This document shows positions 55,223 through 63,925 of a DNA stretch of 64,000 nucleotides, piece after piece. The DNA comes from Rhizobium sp. Q54 (GTDB taxonomy: Bacteria > Pseudomonadota > Alphaproteobacteria > SHVZ01). The notes beneath the pieces were generated by a model that saw nothing but the letters and a program-made list of their open reading frames with translations, made no database searches and was not told the DNA's origin. The translations under genes and the position numbers were made by a program. How positions within the stretch are numbered: position 1 is the first letter of the stretch; every line of letters begins with the position of its first letter. The stretch is taken from the NCBI GenBank assembly GCA_945871425.1, contig CAMBVS010000003.1, positions 1 through 64,000 on the forward strand. Direction: 5' to 3'.

Positions 55223-55312
55223 CGCGCGCCCACCCTCGGCTGTTGGGCGCGGGAACCTCCGGCCCGTAGGGCCCGCGTTCACAGGCAGGGCGCCGCGCGT
55301 CGAAGCTCGCGC

Positions 55313-56482
55313 TCAAACCTTCAGCGTCTCGATGCCGTCGAGGGTGAGGTCGACGCCGAAGCCCGGCGCGTCGGACGGGGTGAGGGAACCGTCCTTCGGT
55401 GTCGCCACGCCCGGAAACACGACCATCTCTTCCAGCGGCACGCCGGGCGCCGATCCGAGGAAGTATTCGCCTAAGGGCACGTTCGGCGAGGCATAGCCGA
55501 AATGCTGGCCATAGGGCGTGTTCATGCCGGCATGGGGAATGACGGCGATGCCGGCGGCCTCGGCCAGCGCATTGATCTTGAGGCAGGCGGTCAAGCCGCC
55601 GGCCCAGGCGATGTCGGGCTGGAAGATGTCGGCCGACTTGCGCGCGGCGGATGAGGCGAAGGTGAATGTGGAGTACCAGTGCTCGCCGCTCGCCAGCGTC
55701 ATCCACGGCAGGCGGCGGCGAAGCTCGTCCTGGCCGTCCAGGTTCTCAGGAAGAAGGCAGTCTTCGATCCATTTCAGGCCGTAGGGCCTGAGCCTCTCGG
55801 CCAAGCGTACTGCGAACTCGACGTCGAAGGCCATCCAGCAGTCGAGCATCAGCTCGACGTCGGGGCCGATCAGCTCCCGCGTGCTTGCGACCAGCGCCTC
55901 GTTCCGGGCGATGCCGGCGAGGCCGTCGGATGTTCCGTGCGGGCAGGCGAGCTTGGTCGCGCGGAAGCCCAGCTCCATGTGCCAGTCGGTGTCGTTGCCG
56001 GTGGCATAGACCGGGATGCGGTCATGCGCCGGGCCGCCGATCAGCTCGTAGACCGGCCGCTTCAGGATCTTGCCCTTCAGGTCCCAGAGCGCCAGGTCGA
56101 CGGCGCTGATGGCATAGGCGGCGATGCCGCCGGGGCCATAGGGCGAGACGATCCTCGCCATCATGTCCCAGAGCCGCTCGGTCGCCAGCGCCGGCTCGCC
56201 GGCCAGCAGCGGCGCGACGTGCTCGTTGACGATGGCGATCACCGGCGTGCCGTAGCGGCTGGCGCCGAAGCCCCAGCTGCCGTCCTCGGCGGTGACCAGG
56301 CAGCCGACCGAGTGCCAGGTCGGACGCCACGTCGAGCGCAGCTTCTTGAAGCGCGGATATCGCGACATCGGCCCGGCGACCTCGGCCTCGGCAAGCCAGG
56401 ATGGCCGCCTCGCCTTGGTCTTCGGCGGGCCGCCGACGAGGTCGCTCTTGATGGCGAAGGCCTGGACCGACTTGATCTTCAC
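55313..56482 (-). CDS. L-rhamnonate dehydratase-like MR/MLE enzyme
   Basis: The 389-residue protein belongs to the enolase superfamily and resembles L-rhamnonate dehydratase: it shares LMLDCWM (D214), LKWIEDCLLPENLDG (E240), SGEHWY (E267), IFQPDIAWAGGLT and VIPHAG (H317) with that enzyme. It would convert L-rhamnonate to 2-keto-3-deoxy-L-rhamnonate. GTG 56482 overlaps the LacI stop as GTGA, with GAGGGTGAG upstream. Last of a three-gene operon. Related acid-sugar dehydratases are an alternative. Confidence 0.82.
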   Translation of the reverse strand: MKIKSVQAFAIKSDLVGGPPKTKARRPSWLAEAEVAGPMSRYPRFKKLRSTWRPTWHSVGCLVTAEDGSWGFGASRYGTPVIAIVNEHVAPLLAGEPALATERLWDMMARIVSPYGPGGIAAYAISAVDLALWDLKGKILKRPVYELIGGPAHDRIPVYATGNDTDWHMELGFRATKLACPHGTSDGLAGIARNEALVASTRELIGPDVELMLDCWMAFDVEFAVRLAERLRPYGLKWIEDCLLPENLDGQDELRRRLPWMTLASGEHWYSTFTFASSAARKSADIFQPDIAWAGGLTACLKINALAEAAGIAVIPHAGMNTPYGQHFGYASPNVPLGEYFLGSAPGVPLEEMVVFPGVATPKDGSLTPSDAPGFGVDLTLDGIETLKV

Positions 56483-57513
56483 CGGCGTCTCACCCTCTTG
56501 CTCTCGGCGCGGGCGGAGCTGCCGCGTGCCACGACCTCGAAGCCGACATCGACCGTCCGTGCGCCCTCGGGCCGGCCCAGCAGCCGGCCGACGATCATCT
56601 CGCCGGCGACCTGGCCGACACGATACTCGGGCACCCGCACCGTCGTCATGCCCGGGGGCACGTGACGCCCGATCTCGAGGTCGCCGAAGCCGGCGATGGC
56701 GAGCTCGTCCGGCACGCTCCATCCCAGCTCCATCGCCTTGAGCATGGCGCCGACGGCGATCGAGTCGGAGGTGCAGAAGAGGCCGTCGACATCAGGATGC
56801 CGGTCACGGAGGCGCCTGAGGCCGCGCCGTCCGCCCTCGATGCTGAGGTCGGTCGCGATCACGATCGGTGCGTGGTTCAGCACCTTGGTCACGGCCGCCT
56901 CATAGGTGGCGCGGCGGGCTCGTACCCGCGCATGCTCGACCTTGACGGTCATGAAGGCAATGCGGCGCGAGCCCATCCGGATCAGGTGGTCGACGATGGC
57001 GGCGCCGGCCGCATGGTTGGAGAAGCCGACATTCATGTCGAGCGGCTTCGGCACCAGCTCCCACAGCTCGACCAGCGGCGCCTTCAGGCGGGCGAGCGAG
57101 CGCGTCAGCTCCGGGCGATGATCGCCGCCTGCCAGCACCACCGCCTCCGGCCGATATGCCAGCAGCGACATCATCACTCGCCGCTCCTCGTCGACCGCGT
57201 AGTTCGAGGTGCCCAGCACCAGCGAATAGCCCTCGGGCGAGATCGCGTCGGCGATGCCCTGCACGACATTGGCATAGACCGGCGAGGAGATCGTCGGGAT
57301 GACGCAGGCGACCGTCTGGCTGCGCTTGGAGCGCAGCCCGCTGGCGATCTGGTTGGGCAGGTAGCCCAGCGCCTCGGCGGCGCGGAGCACCTTCTCAAGC
57401 GTGTCCTCGGACAGCGCGTCGGGGCGTCGGAAGGCGCGCGAGACGGTCATGATCGAGACGCCGGCCCGCCGGGCCACGTCCTCGAGGCTGACGCTGCCGA
57501 GCGCGTCGGTCAC
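56479..57513 (-). CDS. LacI-family transcriptional regulator
   Basis: The 344-residue repressor has the LacI helix-turn-helix (SLEDVARRAGVSIMTVSRAF near residues 8-27), the hinge helix ending IASGLRSKRSQTVACVIP and a periplasmic-binding-like effector domain. It starts at GTG 57513 overlapping the Gfo/Idh stop. The operator candidates at 58613-58628 (its own operon) and 47682-47695 (transporter operon) have the symmetric TGTTA-TCGT-TAACA form typical of this family. Effector probably a rhamnose-pathway intermediate (inference). Confidence 0.9.
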   Translation of the reverse strand: MTDALGSVSLEDVARRAGVSIMTVSRAFRRPDALSEDTLEKVLRAAEALGYLPNQIASGLRSKRSQTVACVIPTISSPVYANVVQGIADAISPEGYSLVLGTSNYAVDEERRVMMSLLAYRPEAVVLAGGDHRPELTRSLARLKAPLVELWELVPKPLDMNVGFSNHAAGAAIVDHLIRMGSRRIAFMTVKVEHARVRARRATYEAAVTKVLNHAPIVIATDLSIEGGRRGLRRLRDRHPDVDGLFCTSDSIAVGAMLKAMELGWSVPDELAIAGFGDLEIGRHVPPGMTTVRVPEYRVGQVAGEMIVGRLLGRPEGARTVDVGFEVVARGSSARAESKRVRRR

Positions 57514-58583
57514 GAGACGCGGGCGAGGGGACGGGAAGGACCGGCGATCTCGACGGTGGCGCCGTTGGCCCGGGCCGAACGCTGGATCGCCTCGATCACG
57601 GCGACCGTCGCCGCGCCGACCGCGCCGGGCGACAGGTTCTCGCCGCGGCCTTGCGCGAGGTCGACGAGCGCATGCACCGGCCCGTCGCAGCGATAGACCA
57701 GGTCGCCGGGGGCGAAGGCGAAGCCGGTCGAGGTGCCGTCGTGCCGGTGGATGGCGATATGGTCGCGATGGACCGCGAGATCGAGCGCGCCCTCGCTGCC
57801 GACGAGCTGGAGCCCGAGGAGGGCGCGTTGGCCCTCCGGCAGGCCGCCGGCGCCGGAGACGCTGCCGATCGCGCCGCCGTCGAAACTCACCCAGGCGGCG
57901 TCGAACAGGTCGGCCGCGCCCTTGGGCCCGGTTCGGGCGCCGACGGCGGTGGCATTGAGTCCGGCGAGCCAGAGAGTAAGCGCGATCGAATGCGAGAGCT
58001 GGCCATAGGCGAAGCCGCCGCCCTGGGCCGGGTCCTGCCAGGTCGCCGGATCGGGGCGGAAAAAACTGGTCCGCCAGCGGGCGAGCCCGACCGGGCCTTC
58101 GAAGACCGAGCGTGTCGCCGAGACGAAGGTGCAGGCGAGGTGCTCGATCCGGCCGATGCAACCGGCGGCGATGAGCGCGCGCAGCCGCGCCAGCTTCGGC
58201 AGATAGTGATAGCCGTTGGCGATCAGCAGATGCCGGTTCCGCGCCTTGGCGCGGGCAACCAGGTCCCAGGCCTCGGCCGGAACCAGCGTCATCGGCTTCT
58301 CGCAGAGCACGTGGCAGCCGGCCTCGATCGCGTCCCGCGCATGGACGTAGTGCAGATGGTGCGGCGAGGCGACGACGACCGCGTCGGGCCGGCGGGCGAG
58401 GACGTCGCGGTGGTCTTCCGAGGCGAAGGCGAAGCCGAAGTGGTCGCGCACTCGCGTCAGCGGGTCCGCTCCCAGCCGGCAGACGCCGTCGAGCACGACG
58501 TCGTCGCGGGCGGCGAGCACCGGGATGTGGTTCTCGGCGGCATACCAGCCGGCGCCGACGACCGAAACCCTGATCCGTCGCAT
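57510..58583 (-). CDS. Gfo/Idh/MocA-family oxidoreductase
   Basis: The 357-residue enzyme has the NAD(P)-binding SVVGAGWYAAENHIPVLAAR at the N-terminus and the catalytic EKP motif in HVLCEKPMTL near residue 95. It oxidises or reduces a sugar or cyclitol. First gene of the minus-strand operon with the LacI regulator and rhamnonate dehydratase, 29 bp downstream of the operator candidate. The exact substrate is not evident. Confidence 0.88.
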   Translation of the reverse strand: MRRIRVSVVGAGWYAAENHIPVLAARDDVVLDGVCRLGADPLTRVRDHFGFAFASEDHRDVLARRPDAVVVASPHHLHYVHARDAIEAGCHVLCEKPMTLVPAEAWDLVARAKARNRHLLIANGYHYLPKLARLRALIAAGCIGRIEHLACTFVSATRSVFEGPVGLARWRTSFFRPDPATWQDPAQGGGFAYGQLSHSIALTLWLAGLNATAVGARTGPKGAADLFDAAWVSFDGGAIGSVSGAGGLPEGQRALLGLQLVGSEGALDLAVHRDHIAIHRHDGTSTGFAFAPGDLVYRCDGPVHALVDLAQGRGENLSPGAVGAATVAVIEAIQRSARANGATVEIAGPSRPLARVS

Positions 58584-58612
58584 TGCCCCTCGGTGACGCC
58601 TGGAATCTCTAC

Positions 58613-58628
58613 CTGTTATCGTTAACAG
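58613..58628. promoter_or_regulatory. LacI-type operator, copy near the Gfo/LacI/rhamnonate-dehydratase operon
   Basis: CTGTTA (58613-58618) and TAACAG (58623-58628) are exact inverted arms separated by TCGT. It lies 29 bp upstream of the Gfo/Idh start. The core TGTTATCGTTAACA recurs with one change at 47682-47695. This is the shape of a LacI-family operator and suggests autoregulation by the 56479-57513 repressor. Confidence 0.65.
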
Positions 58629-58823
58629 AGAGGATATGGCCAGCCAAGTCCATTTGCGGAAAAGGCACCGAAGCGGAGAGCGTTCACGCCTCGACCGAGA
58701 GATCCGCAAGGCGCGTGTCGTCTACGCGACGGAAGCGGTCGGTCCCGGCGGCGGCCCTGTGCGGCGGGTGTTGCATAGAGCCGCGATGGCCCTTGAGCGG
58801 GCGATCGAGGGAAGGGCCCGACG

Positions 58824-59711
58824 ATGCCCGACGCGATGGACCGTGGAGACGTGCCGGCGCTGCCGGCGACGATCGAGCTCTCGGCGCGGTCGATCGCGGC
58901 CGATCCAGCGGCGTTGGCGCTGATCCCGGCGGCGACCCGGGTCTACCTCGTCGACGCTGGCGATGACCCGGCCGGGCGATGGGCCGAAGCCTGTCTCCGG
59001 CTCGTCCGCGCCGGGCTCGAGCCGGTGCCCCATATCGCCTGCCGGCGCCTTCGCAGCTCCGAGGAGATCGACGAACGCCTCGGGGCCATGGCCGGTGCCG
59101 CCGGCATCCGCGACGTCCTGGTCGTCGGCGGCGACATCGGCCGGCCCCTCGGACCCTTCGCCTCGTCGCTGGACCTTCTCGAGAGCGGCCTTCTCGAACG
59201 CCACGGGATCCGGAGGATCGGCATCGCCGGCCATCCCGAGGGCTCGCCCGATGTGCCGCCGGCGGCGATCGTCGATGCGCTCCACCGGAAGATCGAGCTC
59301 GGCGCCCGCACCGGCCTCGATCTCCGGCTGGTCACCCAGTTCGGCTTCGATCCCGAGGCGACCATCCGCTGGGCCGAGCGGATGGCGGGGGAGGGCATCG
59401 GGCTGCCGATCCATGCCGGCGTCGCCGGCCCGACCAGCATGACCCGGCTCCTCAAATATGCGGCGCTCTGCGGGGTCCGCGCCTCGGCGTCGTTCGCTCT
59501 GAAACGCGGCGCCGCCTTGACCTCGCTGATGGGCGGCTACTCGCCGGAGCCCTATGCGCGGGCGATCGAACGGAGCGACCACATCAAGCAGCTGCATGTC
59601 TATGCGTTCGGAGGCCTGCCGGCCACCGCCCGGTGGTTGGTCGGGCGAGGAACGTGGCGCGAGCGGAGCGAAGCCGTTCTCGCGCTTCAAAGCACCAGGA
59701 GAATGCCGTGA
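58824..59711 (+). CDS. MetF-like methylenetetrahydrofolate reductase family protein
   Basis: The 295-residue protein has the TIM-barrel features of methylene-THF reductase: DVLVVGGDI near 95, RIGIAGHPEGSPD near 132, LRLVTQFGFDP near 168 and a late GLPIHAGVAGP. It is more divergent than housekeeping MetF. In the operon with a methyl-THF-binding protein and a dimethylglycine-dehydrogenase-like enzyme it would reduce 5,10-methylene-THF, or run in reverse. It overlaps the next gene by 4 nt. Confidence 0.83.
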   Translation: MPDAMDRGDVPALPATIELSARSIAADPAALALIPAATRVYLVDAGDDPAGRWAEACLRLVRAGLEPVPHIACRRLRSSEEIDERLGAMAGAAGIRDVLVVGGDIGRPLGPFASSLDLLESGLLERHGIRRIGIAGHPEGSPDVPPAAIVDALHRKIELGARTGLDLRLVTQFGFDPEATIRWAERMAGEGIGLPIHAGVAGPTSMTRLLKYAALCGVRASASFALKRGAALTSLMGGYSPEPYARAIERSDHIKQLHVYAFGGLPATARWLVGRGTWRERSEAVLALQSTRRMP

Positions 59712-60637
59712 CGGATACCGTTCTGCACTCGGCCACGAAAACCGCGGTGATCGGCTTCGGCCGTCCGTTCTGCGTGATCGGCGAACGGATCAACCCCACG
59801 GGGCGGAAGAAGCTGGCCGAGGCGATGATCGCCGGCGACTTCTCCGGCGTGACCGCCGATGCCCTGGCCCAGGTCGCGGCCGGCGCGCTGGTGCTGGACG
59901 TCAACGCCGGGGTCACAGCGGTCGATCCGAACATGACCGAGCCCCCCTTGCTGGCCCGGACCATCGAGCTGGTGCAGTCGCTGGTCGACGTGCCGCTCTG
60001 CATCGATTCCTCGGTGCCGGCGGCGCTGGCTGCGGGCTTGGCCGTCGCCAAGGGACGCCCGCTGGTCAACTCGGTGACGGGCGAGGACGATCGCCTCGAG
60101 ACGATCCTGCCGCTGATCAAGAAGTTCGACGTGCCGGTGGTGGCGATCTCCAACGACGAATCCGGGATCAGCCATGATCCCGACGTGCGTTTTGCGGTCG
60201 CCAGGAAGATCGTCGAACGTGCCGCCGACCACGGCATCAAGCCCGCCGACATCGTCGTCGATCCGCTGGTGATGCCGATCGGCGCGCTCAACAACGCCGG
60301 CTCGCAGGTCTTCCGCCTGATCCGGCGGCTGCGCGAGGAGCTGAAGGTCAACACCACCTGCGGCGCCTCCAACATCTCCTTCGGCATCCCCAACCGGCGG
60401 GTGATGAACGCCCACTTCCTGTCGATGGCGGCGGCCGTCGGCATGACCAGCGCGATCATGAACCCGCTGCACAAGGAGGACATGGACGCGATCCGCGCCG
60501 CCAACACGCTGAACGGCTTCGATCCCGACTGCATGGCCTGGCTCCGGGCCAACCGGGACCCGGCGGCGGGTGGGGCAGCGGCCGCGGCCCGGCGCGAACG
60601 CCGGGGGCGGCGGCAGGGGGGCGAGGGCGGCGCCTGA
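59708..60637 (+). CDS. Methyltetrahydrofolate-binding (pterin-binding) methyltransferase-like protein
   Basis: The 309-residue protein has the pterin-binding TIM barrel seen in MetH and corrinoid methyltransferases: CVIGERINPTGRKKLAEAM near 22-40, LVLDVNAGV, and VNSVTGEDDRLETILPLIKK. It starts at GTG 59708. The last 25 residues are a low-complexity Ala/Gly/Arg tail. It would transfer a methyl group between methyl-THF and an acceptor such as a corrinoid protein, but no corrinoid protein is seen in the window. Confidence 0.85.
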   Translation: MTDTVLHSATKTAVIGFGRPFCVIGERINPTGRKKLAEAMIAGDFSGVTADALAQVAAGALVLDVNAGVTAVDPNMTEPPLLARTIELVQSLVDVPLCIDSSVPAALAAGLAVAKGRPLVNSVTGEDDRLETILPLIKKFDVPVVAISNDESGISHDPDVRFAVARKIVERAADHGIKPADIVVDPLVMPIGALNNAGSQVFRLIRRLREELKVNTTCGASNISFGIPNRRVMNAHFLSMAAAVGMTSAIMNPLHKEDMDAIRAANTLNGFDPDCMAWLRANRDPAAGGAAAAARRERRGRRQGGEGGA

Positions 60638-60700
60638 GAGGTTGCGTTTGCGGCCTGAATTGCCGTATTGCCGATAGCTCAACGTGGTCAGGGGAACCGG

Positions 60701-63112
60701 GTGAAAACCGAAATTCGTGTGGCTGTGATCGGCGGCGGAGTCGTCGGCGCGAGCGTGCTCTATCACCTGACCAAGCTCGGTTGGACCGACATCGCGCTGT
60801 TCGAGAAGCACGAGCTGACCTCGGGCTCGACCTGGCACGCAGCCGCGAGCGTGCACACCTATAATTCGGACGCCAACGTCTCGAAGCTGCAGAAATACAC
60901 CATCGATCTCTACCGAGAGATCGAGCAGATCTCCGGGCAGAGCTGCGGCATCCACGCCACCGGCAACATGGTGGTCGCCGCCACCGATGAGATCTTCGAC
61001 AACCTGAAGCTGATGCATTCGCGTGCCAAGTATCTCGGCATGGAGACGCATCTGATCACGCCCAAGGAGGCGAAGAAGCTCAATCCGCTGCTCGACGACA
61101 CGCAGTTCGTCGGCGCGCTCCACCGTATCGACGGCGGCCATGTCGACCCGAATGGCGTCACCCACGCCTATGCCATCGCCGCACGCAAGGCCGGGGCGGA
61201 GGTCCATCGCTTCACCCAGGTGACGGGCCTCTCCCAGCGTGCCGACGGCACCTGGGACGTCGCGACCGACAAGGGCGGCGTCCATGCCGAGCATGTCGTC
61301 AACGCCGCCGGGCTCTGGGCCCGCGAGGTCGGCCGCATGGCCGGGATCGAGCTGCCGGTGCTGGCGATGGAGCACATGTATGTGGTGACCGAGGAGATCC
61401 CCGAGATTGCCGCCCATGGCCGCGAGATTCTGCCGACGACCGACTATTTCGGCGAGATCTACATGCGTCAGGAAGGGAAGGGCGTGTTGCTCGGCACCTA
61501 CGAGAAGGACTGCCGGGTGTGGTCGCCGCATACGACGCCCTGGGACTTCTCGATGCAGCTGCTGCCGGACGATCTCGACCGCCTCTCGCCGCATCTCGAG
61601 ATCGGCTTCAAGCATTTCCCCGCGGTCGGCCGCGCCGGCATCAGGAAGGTGGTCAACGGACCCTTCACCTTTGCGCCGGACGGCAACCCGCTGGTCGGGC
61701 CGGTGCGGGGGCTCCGCAACTACTGGTCGGCCTGCGCCGTCATGGCCGGTTTCGCTCAGGGCGGCGGCGTCGGCCTGGCGCTCTCGCGCTGGATGGTCGA
61801 TGGCGATCCCGGCGCCGACATCTTCGCCATGGATGTCTCGCGCTTCGGCAGATACGCGACGCACCAGTACACGCTGATCAAGGTTCCAGAGAACTACAGC
61901 CGCCGATTCCGCATCGCCTATCCGAACGAGGAGATGCCCGCCGCCCGGCCGCTTCGCCGGACGCCGGTCTACGACCGTCTGAAGGATGCCGGCGCGGTGT
62001 TCGGCGCGAATTTCGGGCTCGAGGTCGCGCTCTGGTATGCGCCCAAGGGCATGGAGCCGGTCGAGACCCCGACCTATCGCCGCTCCAATGCCTTCCCGAT
62101 CGTGAAGGAGGAGTGCCACGCGGTCCGGCACGCCGTCGGTCTGATGGAGATCTCCGGCTTCGGCAAGTATGAGGTGGTGGGGCCGGATGCGGAGGCCTGG
62201 CTCAACCGGATCCTGTCCAACAAGATGCCGAAGCCCGGCCGCATGGTGCTGGCGCCGATGCTGAACCCGCGCGGCACCATCATCGGCGACTTCTCGGTGG
62301 CGCGCCTCGCCCACGACCGCTTCCTGATGATCGGCTCAGGCGTCGCCGAGATCTACCACATGCGCTGGTTCGAGCAGCATCCGCCGCCTCCTGGCACCTA
62401 TATCCGGCCGTTGCCGCATGCGCTGACCGGCTTCATGATCGCCGGCCCCAAGTCTCGCGAGCTGTTGCAGCGCCTGGTGTTCGAGGACGTCTCTCACCAG
62501 GCGTTCAAGTTCTTCGCCGCCCGCGAGATGGTGGTGGGATTGGCGCCGGCGACCGTGCTTCGCGCCAGCTACACCGGCGACCTCGGCTACGAGATCTGGG
62601 TGACGCCCGACTATCAGGTGACGCTCTATGACGCGCTGGTCGAGGCCGGCCGCGACCTGGGGCTTCGTCACTTCGGCAACCGGGCGCTGATGTCGCTCAG
62701 GCTGGAGAAGGCCTATGGCGCCTTCTTCCGCGAGTTCCGCCCGGACTACACGCCGATGGAGAGCGGGCTCGACCGCTTCGTCGCCTATGACAAGCCGGAC
62801 TTCATCGGCCGCGAGGCGGCACTGAAGGACCGCGCCACGCCGCCGAAGAAGAAGCTGGTGCCGCTGATCGTCGAGACCGATGTCGAGGTCGTGGGATATG
62901 AGAGCGTGATGAAGGGCGACGACGCGGTCGGCCAGGTGACCTCCGGCGGCTACGCCCATTGGGCCGGCAAGAGCATGGCGATGGCCTATGTCGACTCGAC
63001 CCTGGCCAAGGACGGTGAGACGCTGTCGGTCCTGATTTTCGGCAAGGCCTGTCCGGCGGTGGTCGCGACCCAGCCGCTGTTCGACGCTAACGGCGGGCGC
63101 CAGCGCGGATGA
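60701..63112 (+). CDS. Dimethylglycine/sarcosine dehydrogenase-like FAD protein with GcvT domain
   Basis: The 803-residue protein has an N-terminal FAD-binding VIGGGVVGASVLYHL (residues 8-22) and the SGSTWHAAA motif (covalent-FAD His region of dimethylglycine dehydrogenase). From about 430 to the end it has a GcvT/aminomethyltransferase-like domain for THF (SYTGDLGYEIWV and GLDRFVAYDKPDFIGREA). This domain order matches dimethylglycine dehydrogenase. It starts at GTG 60701. It would oxidise an N-methyl compound and pass the formaldehyde unit to THF. Confidence 0.88.
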   Translation: MKTEIRVAVIGGGVVGASVLYHLTKLGWTDIALFEKHELTSGSTWHAAASVHTYNSDANVSKLQKYTIDLYREIEQISGQSCGIHATGNMVVAATDEIFDNLKLMHSRAKYLGMETHLITPKEAKKLNPLLDDTQFVGALHRIDGGHVDPNGVTHAYAIAARKAGAEVHRFTQVTGLSQRADGTWDVATDKGGVHAEHVVNAAGLWAREVGRMAGIELPVLAMEHMYVVTEEIPEIAAHGREILPTTDYFGEIYMRQEGKGVLLGTYEKDCRVWSPHTTPWDFSMQLLPDDLDRLSPHLEIGFKHFPAVGRAGIRKVVNGPFTFAPDGNPLVGPVRGLRNYWSACAVMAGFAQGGGVGLALSRWMVDGDPGADIFAMDVSRFGRYATHQYTLIKVPENYSRRFRIAYPNEEMPAARPLRRTPVYDRLKDAGAVFGANFGLEVALWYAPKGMEPVETPTYRRSNAFPIVKEECHAVRHAVGLMEISGFGKYEVVGPDAEAWLNRILSNKMPKPGRMVLAPMLNPRGTIIGDFSVARLAHDRFLMIGSGVAEIYHMRWFEQHPPPPGTYIRPLPHALTGFMIAGPKSRELLQRLVFEDVSHQAFKFFAAREMVVGLAPATVLRASYTGDLGYEIWVTPDYQVTLYDALVEAGRDLGLRHFGNRALMSLRLEKAYGAFFREFRPDYTPMESGLDRFVAYDKPDFIGREAALKDRATPPKKKLVPLIVETDVEVVGYESVMKGDDAVGQVTSGGYAHWAGKSMAMAYVDSTLAKDGETLSVLIFGKACPAVVATQPLFDANGGRQRG

Positions 63113-63924
63113 GCGACCTCATCGCTAACGCCCGCATGTACTCGGTCGCGCCGGAAGCGGCGGCGGCGTGGAAGCGGCTGTTCGCCTGGCTCAAGGAGCG
63201 GTCGGGCGTCGAGATGACGGTGATCGACCACGCCTTCCCGGCGTCGCTGGACGAGTTGTGGTCGCGGACGGATCTCGCCTGCACCTTCATGTGCGGCTGG
63301 CCGTTTATGCGCTATGGCGCCATCCACCAGGTGGTGGCGGCGCCGATCCCGAGCGCCCCTTATGCCAAGGGGCGGCCGGTCTATTGCTCGCATTTCGTCG
63401 TCCGCGACGACGCGCCGTTCAAGACGCTGGAGGACACCTTCGGCCATCGCTTCGCCTATACGATCCCGGACTCCCATTCCGGCTACAACGCGCCGCGCCA
63501 TCATCTGCTCTCCTTTCGGAAGGGCGGAACCAAGGCTCTCTACCGGGAGATCGTCGGCCCCTTGCGGACGCCGCGGCTGATGGTCGAGGCGATCGTCGAG
63601 GGCAAGACCGATGTCGGTCCGCTCGACTCCTTCGCCTATGCGCTGCTTCGCCGTCACTGGCCGGAGGTCGCCGGCCGTACCCGGGTGATCGCGTCCACCG
63701 ACGTGGTACCTATCCCGGCCTTCATGGCGTCCGCCGGCACATCGCCGGAAATCGTCGACCGCCTCGCCGAGACGCTATGCACCTTCGGCGACGATCCGTC
63801 ACACGCAGCGTTGCGCGAAGATCTTTGCATCCTCGGATTTGCCCGCGTCGCCGAGAGCGAGTACCGGATCACCGAAGACTGGGCCCAGGCCGCGGAGACG
63901 CAAGGCCTCGCCGAGATCGCCTGA
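63109..63924 (+). CDS. PhnD-like phosphonate/phosphate-binding family protein without signal peptide
   Basis: The 271-residue protein resembles PhnD-type binding proteins: ACTFMCGWPFMRYGAIHQVV, YCSHFVVRDDAPFKTLEDTF, FGHRFAYTIPDSHSGYNAPR and VEGKTDVGPLDSFAYALL. It has no signal peptide or lipobox, so it would stay in the cytoplasm. It overlaps the dimethylglycine-dehydrogenase-like gene by 4 nt (ATGA), so it is part of that operon. The role is unknown; it may bind a pathway compound or act as a subunit. Confidence 0.82.
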   Translation: MSDLIANARMYSVAPEAAAAWKRLFAWLKERSGVEMTVIDHAFPASLDELWSRTDLACTFMCGWPFMRYGAIHQVVAAPIPSAPYAKGRPVYCSHFVVRDDAPFKTLEDTFGHRFAYTIPDSHSGYNAPRHHLLSFRKGGTKALYREIVGPLRTPRLMVEAIVEGKTDVGPLDSFAYALLRRHWPEVAGRTRVIASTDVVPIPAFMASAGTSPEIVDRLAETLCTFGDDPSHAALREDLCILGFARVAESEYRITEDWAQAAETQGLAEIA

Positions 63925-63925
63925 G

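Noticed and set aside
59687-62314. An 875-codon open frame antisense to the methyl-THF-binding and dimethylglycine-dehydrogenase-like genes
   Set aside because: No family motif, and a composition rich in Arg, Asp, Gly and His as expected for shadow frames; the plus-strand genes explain the region.
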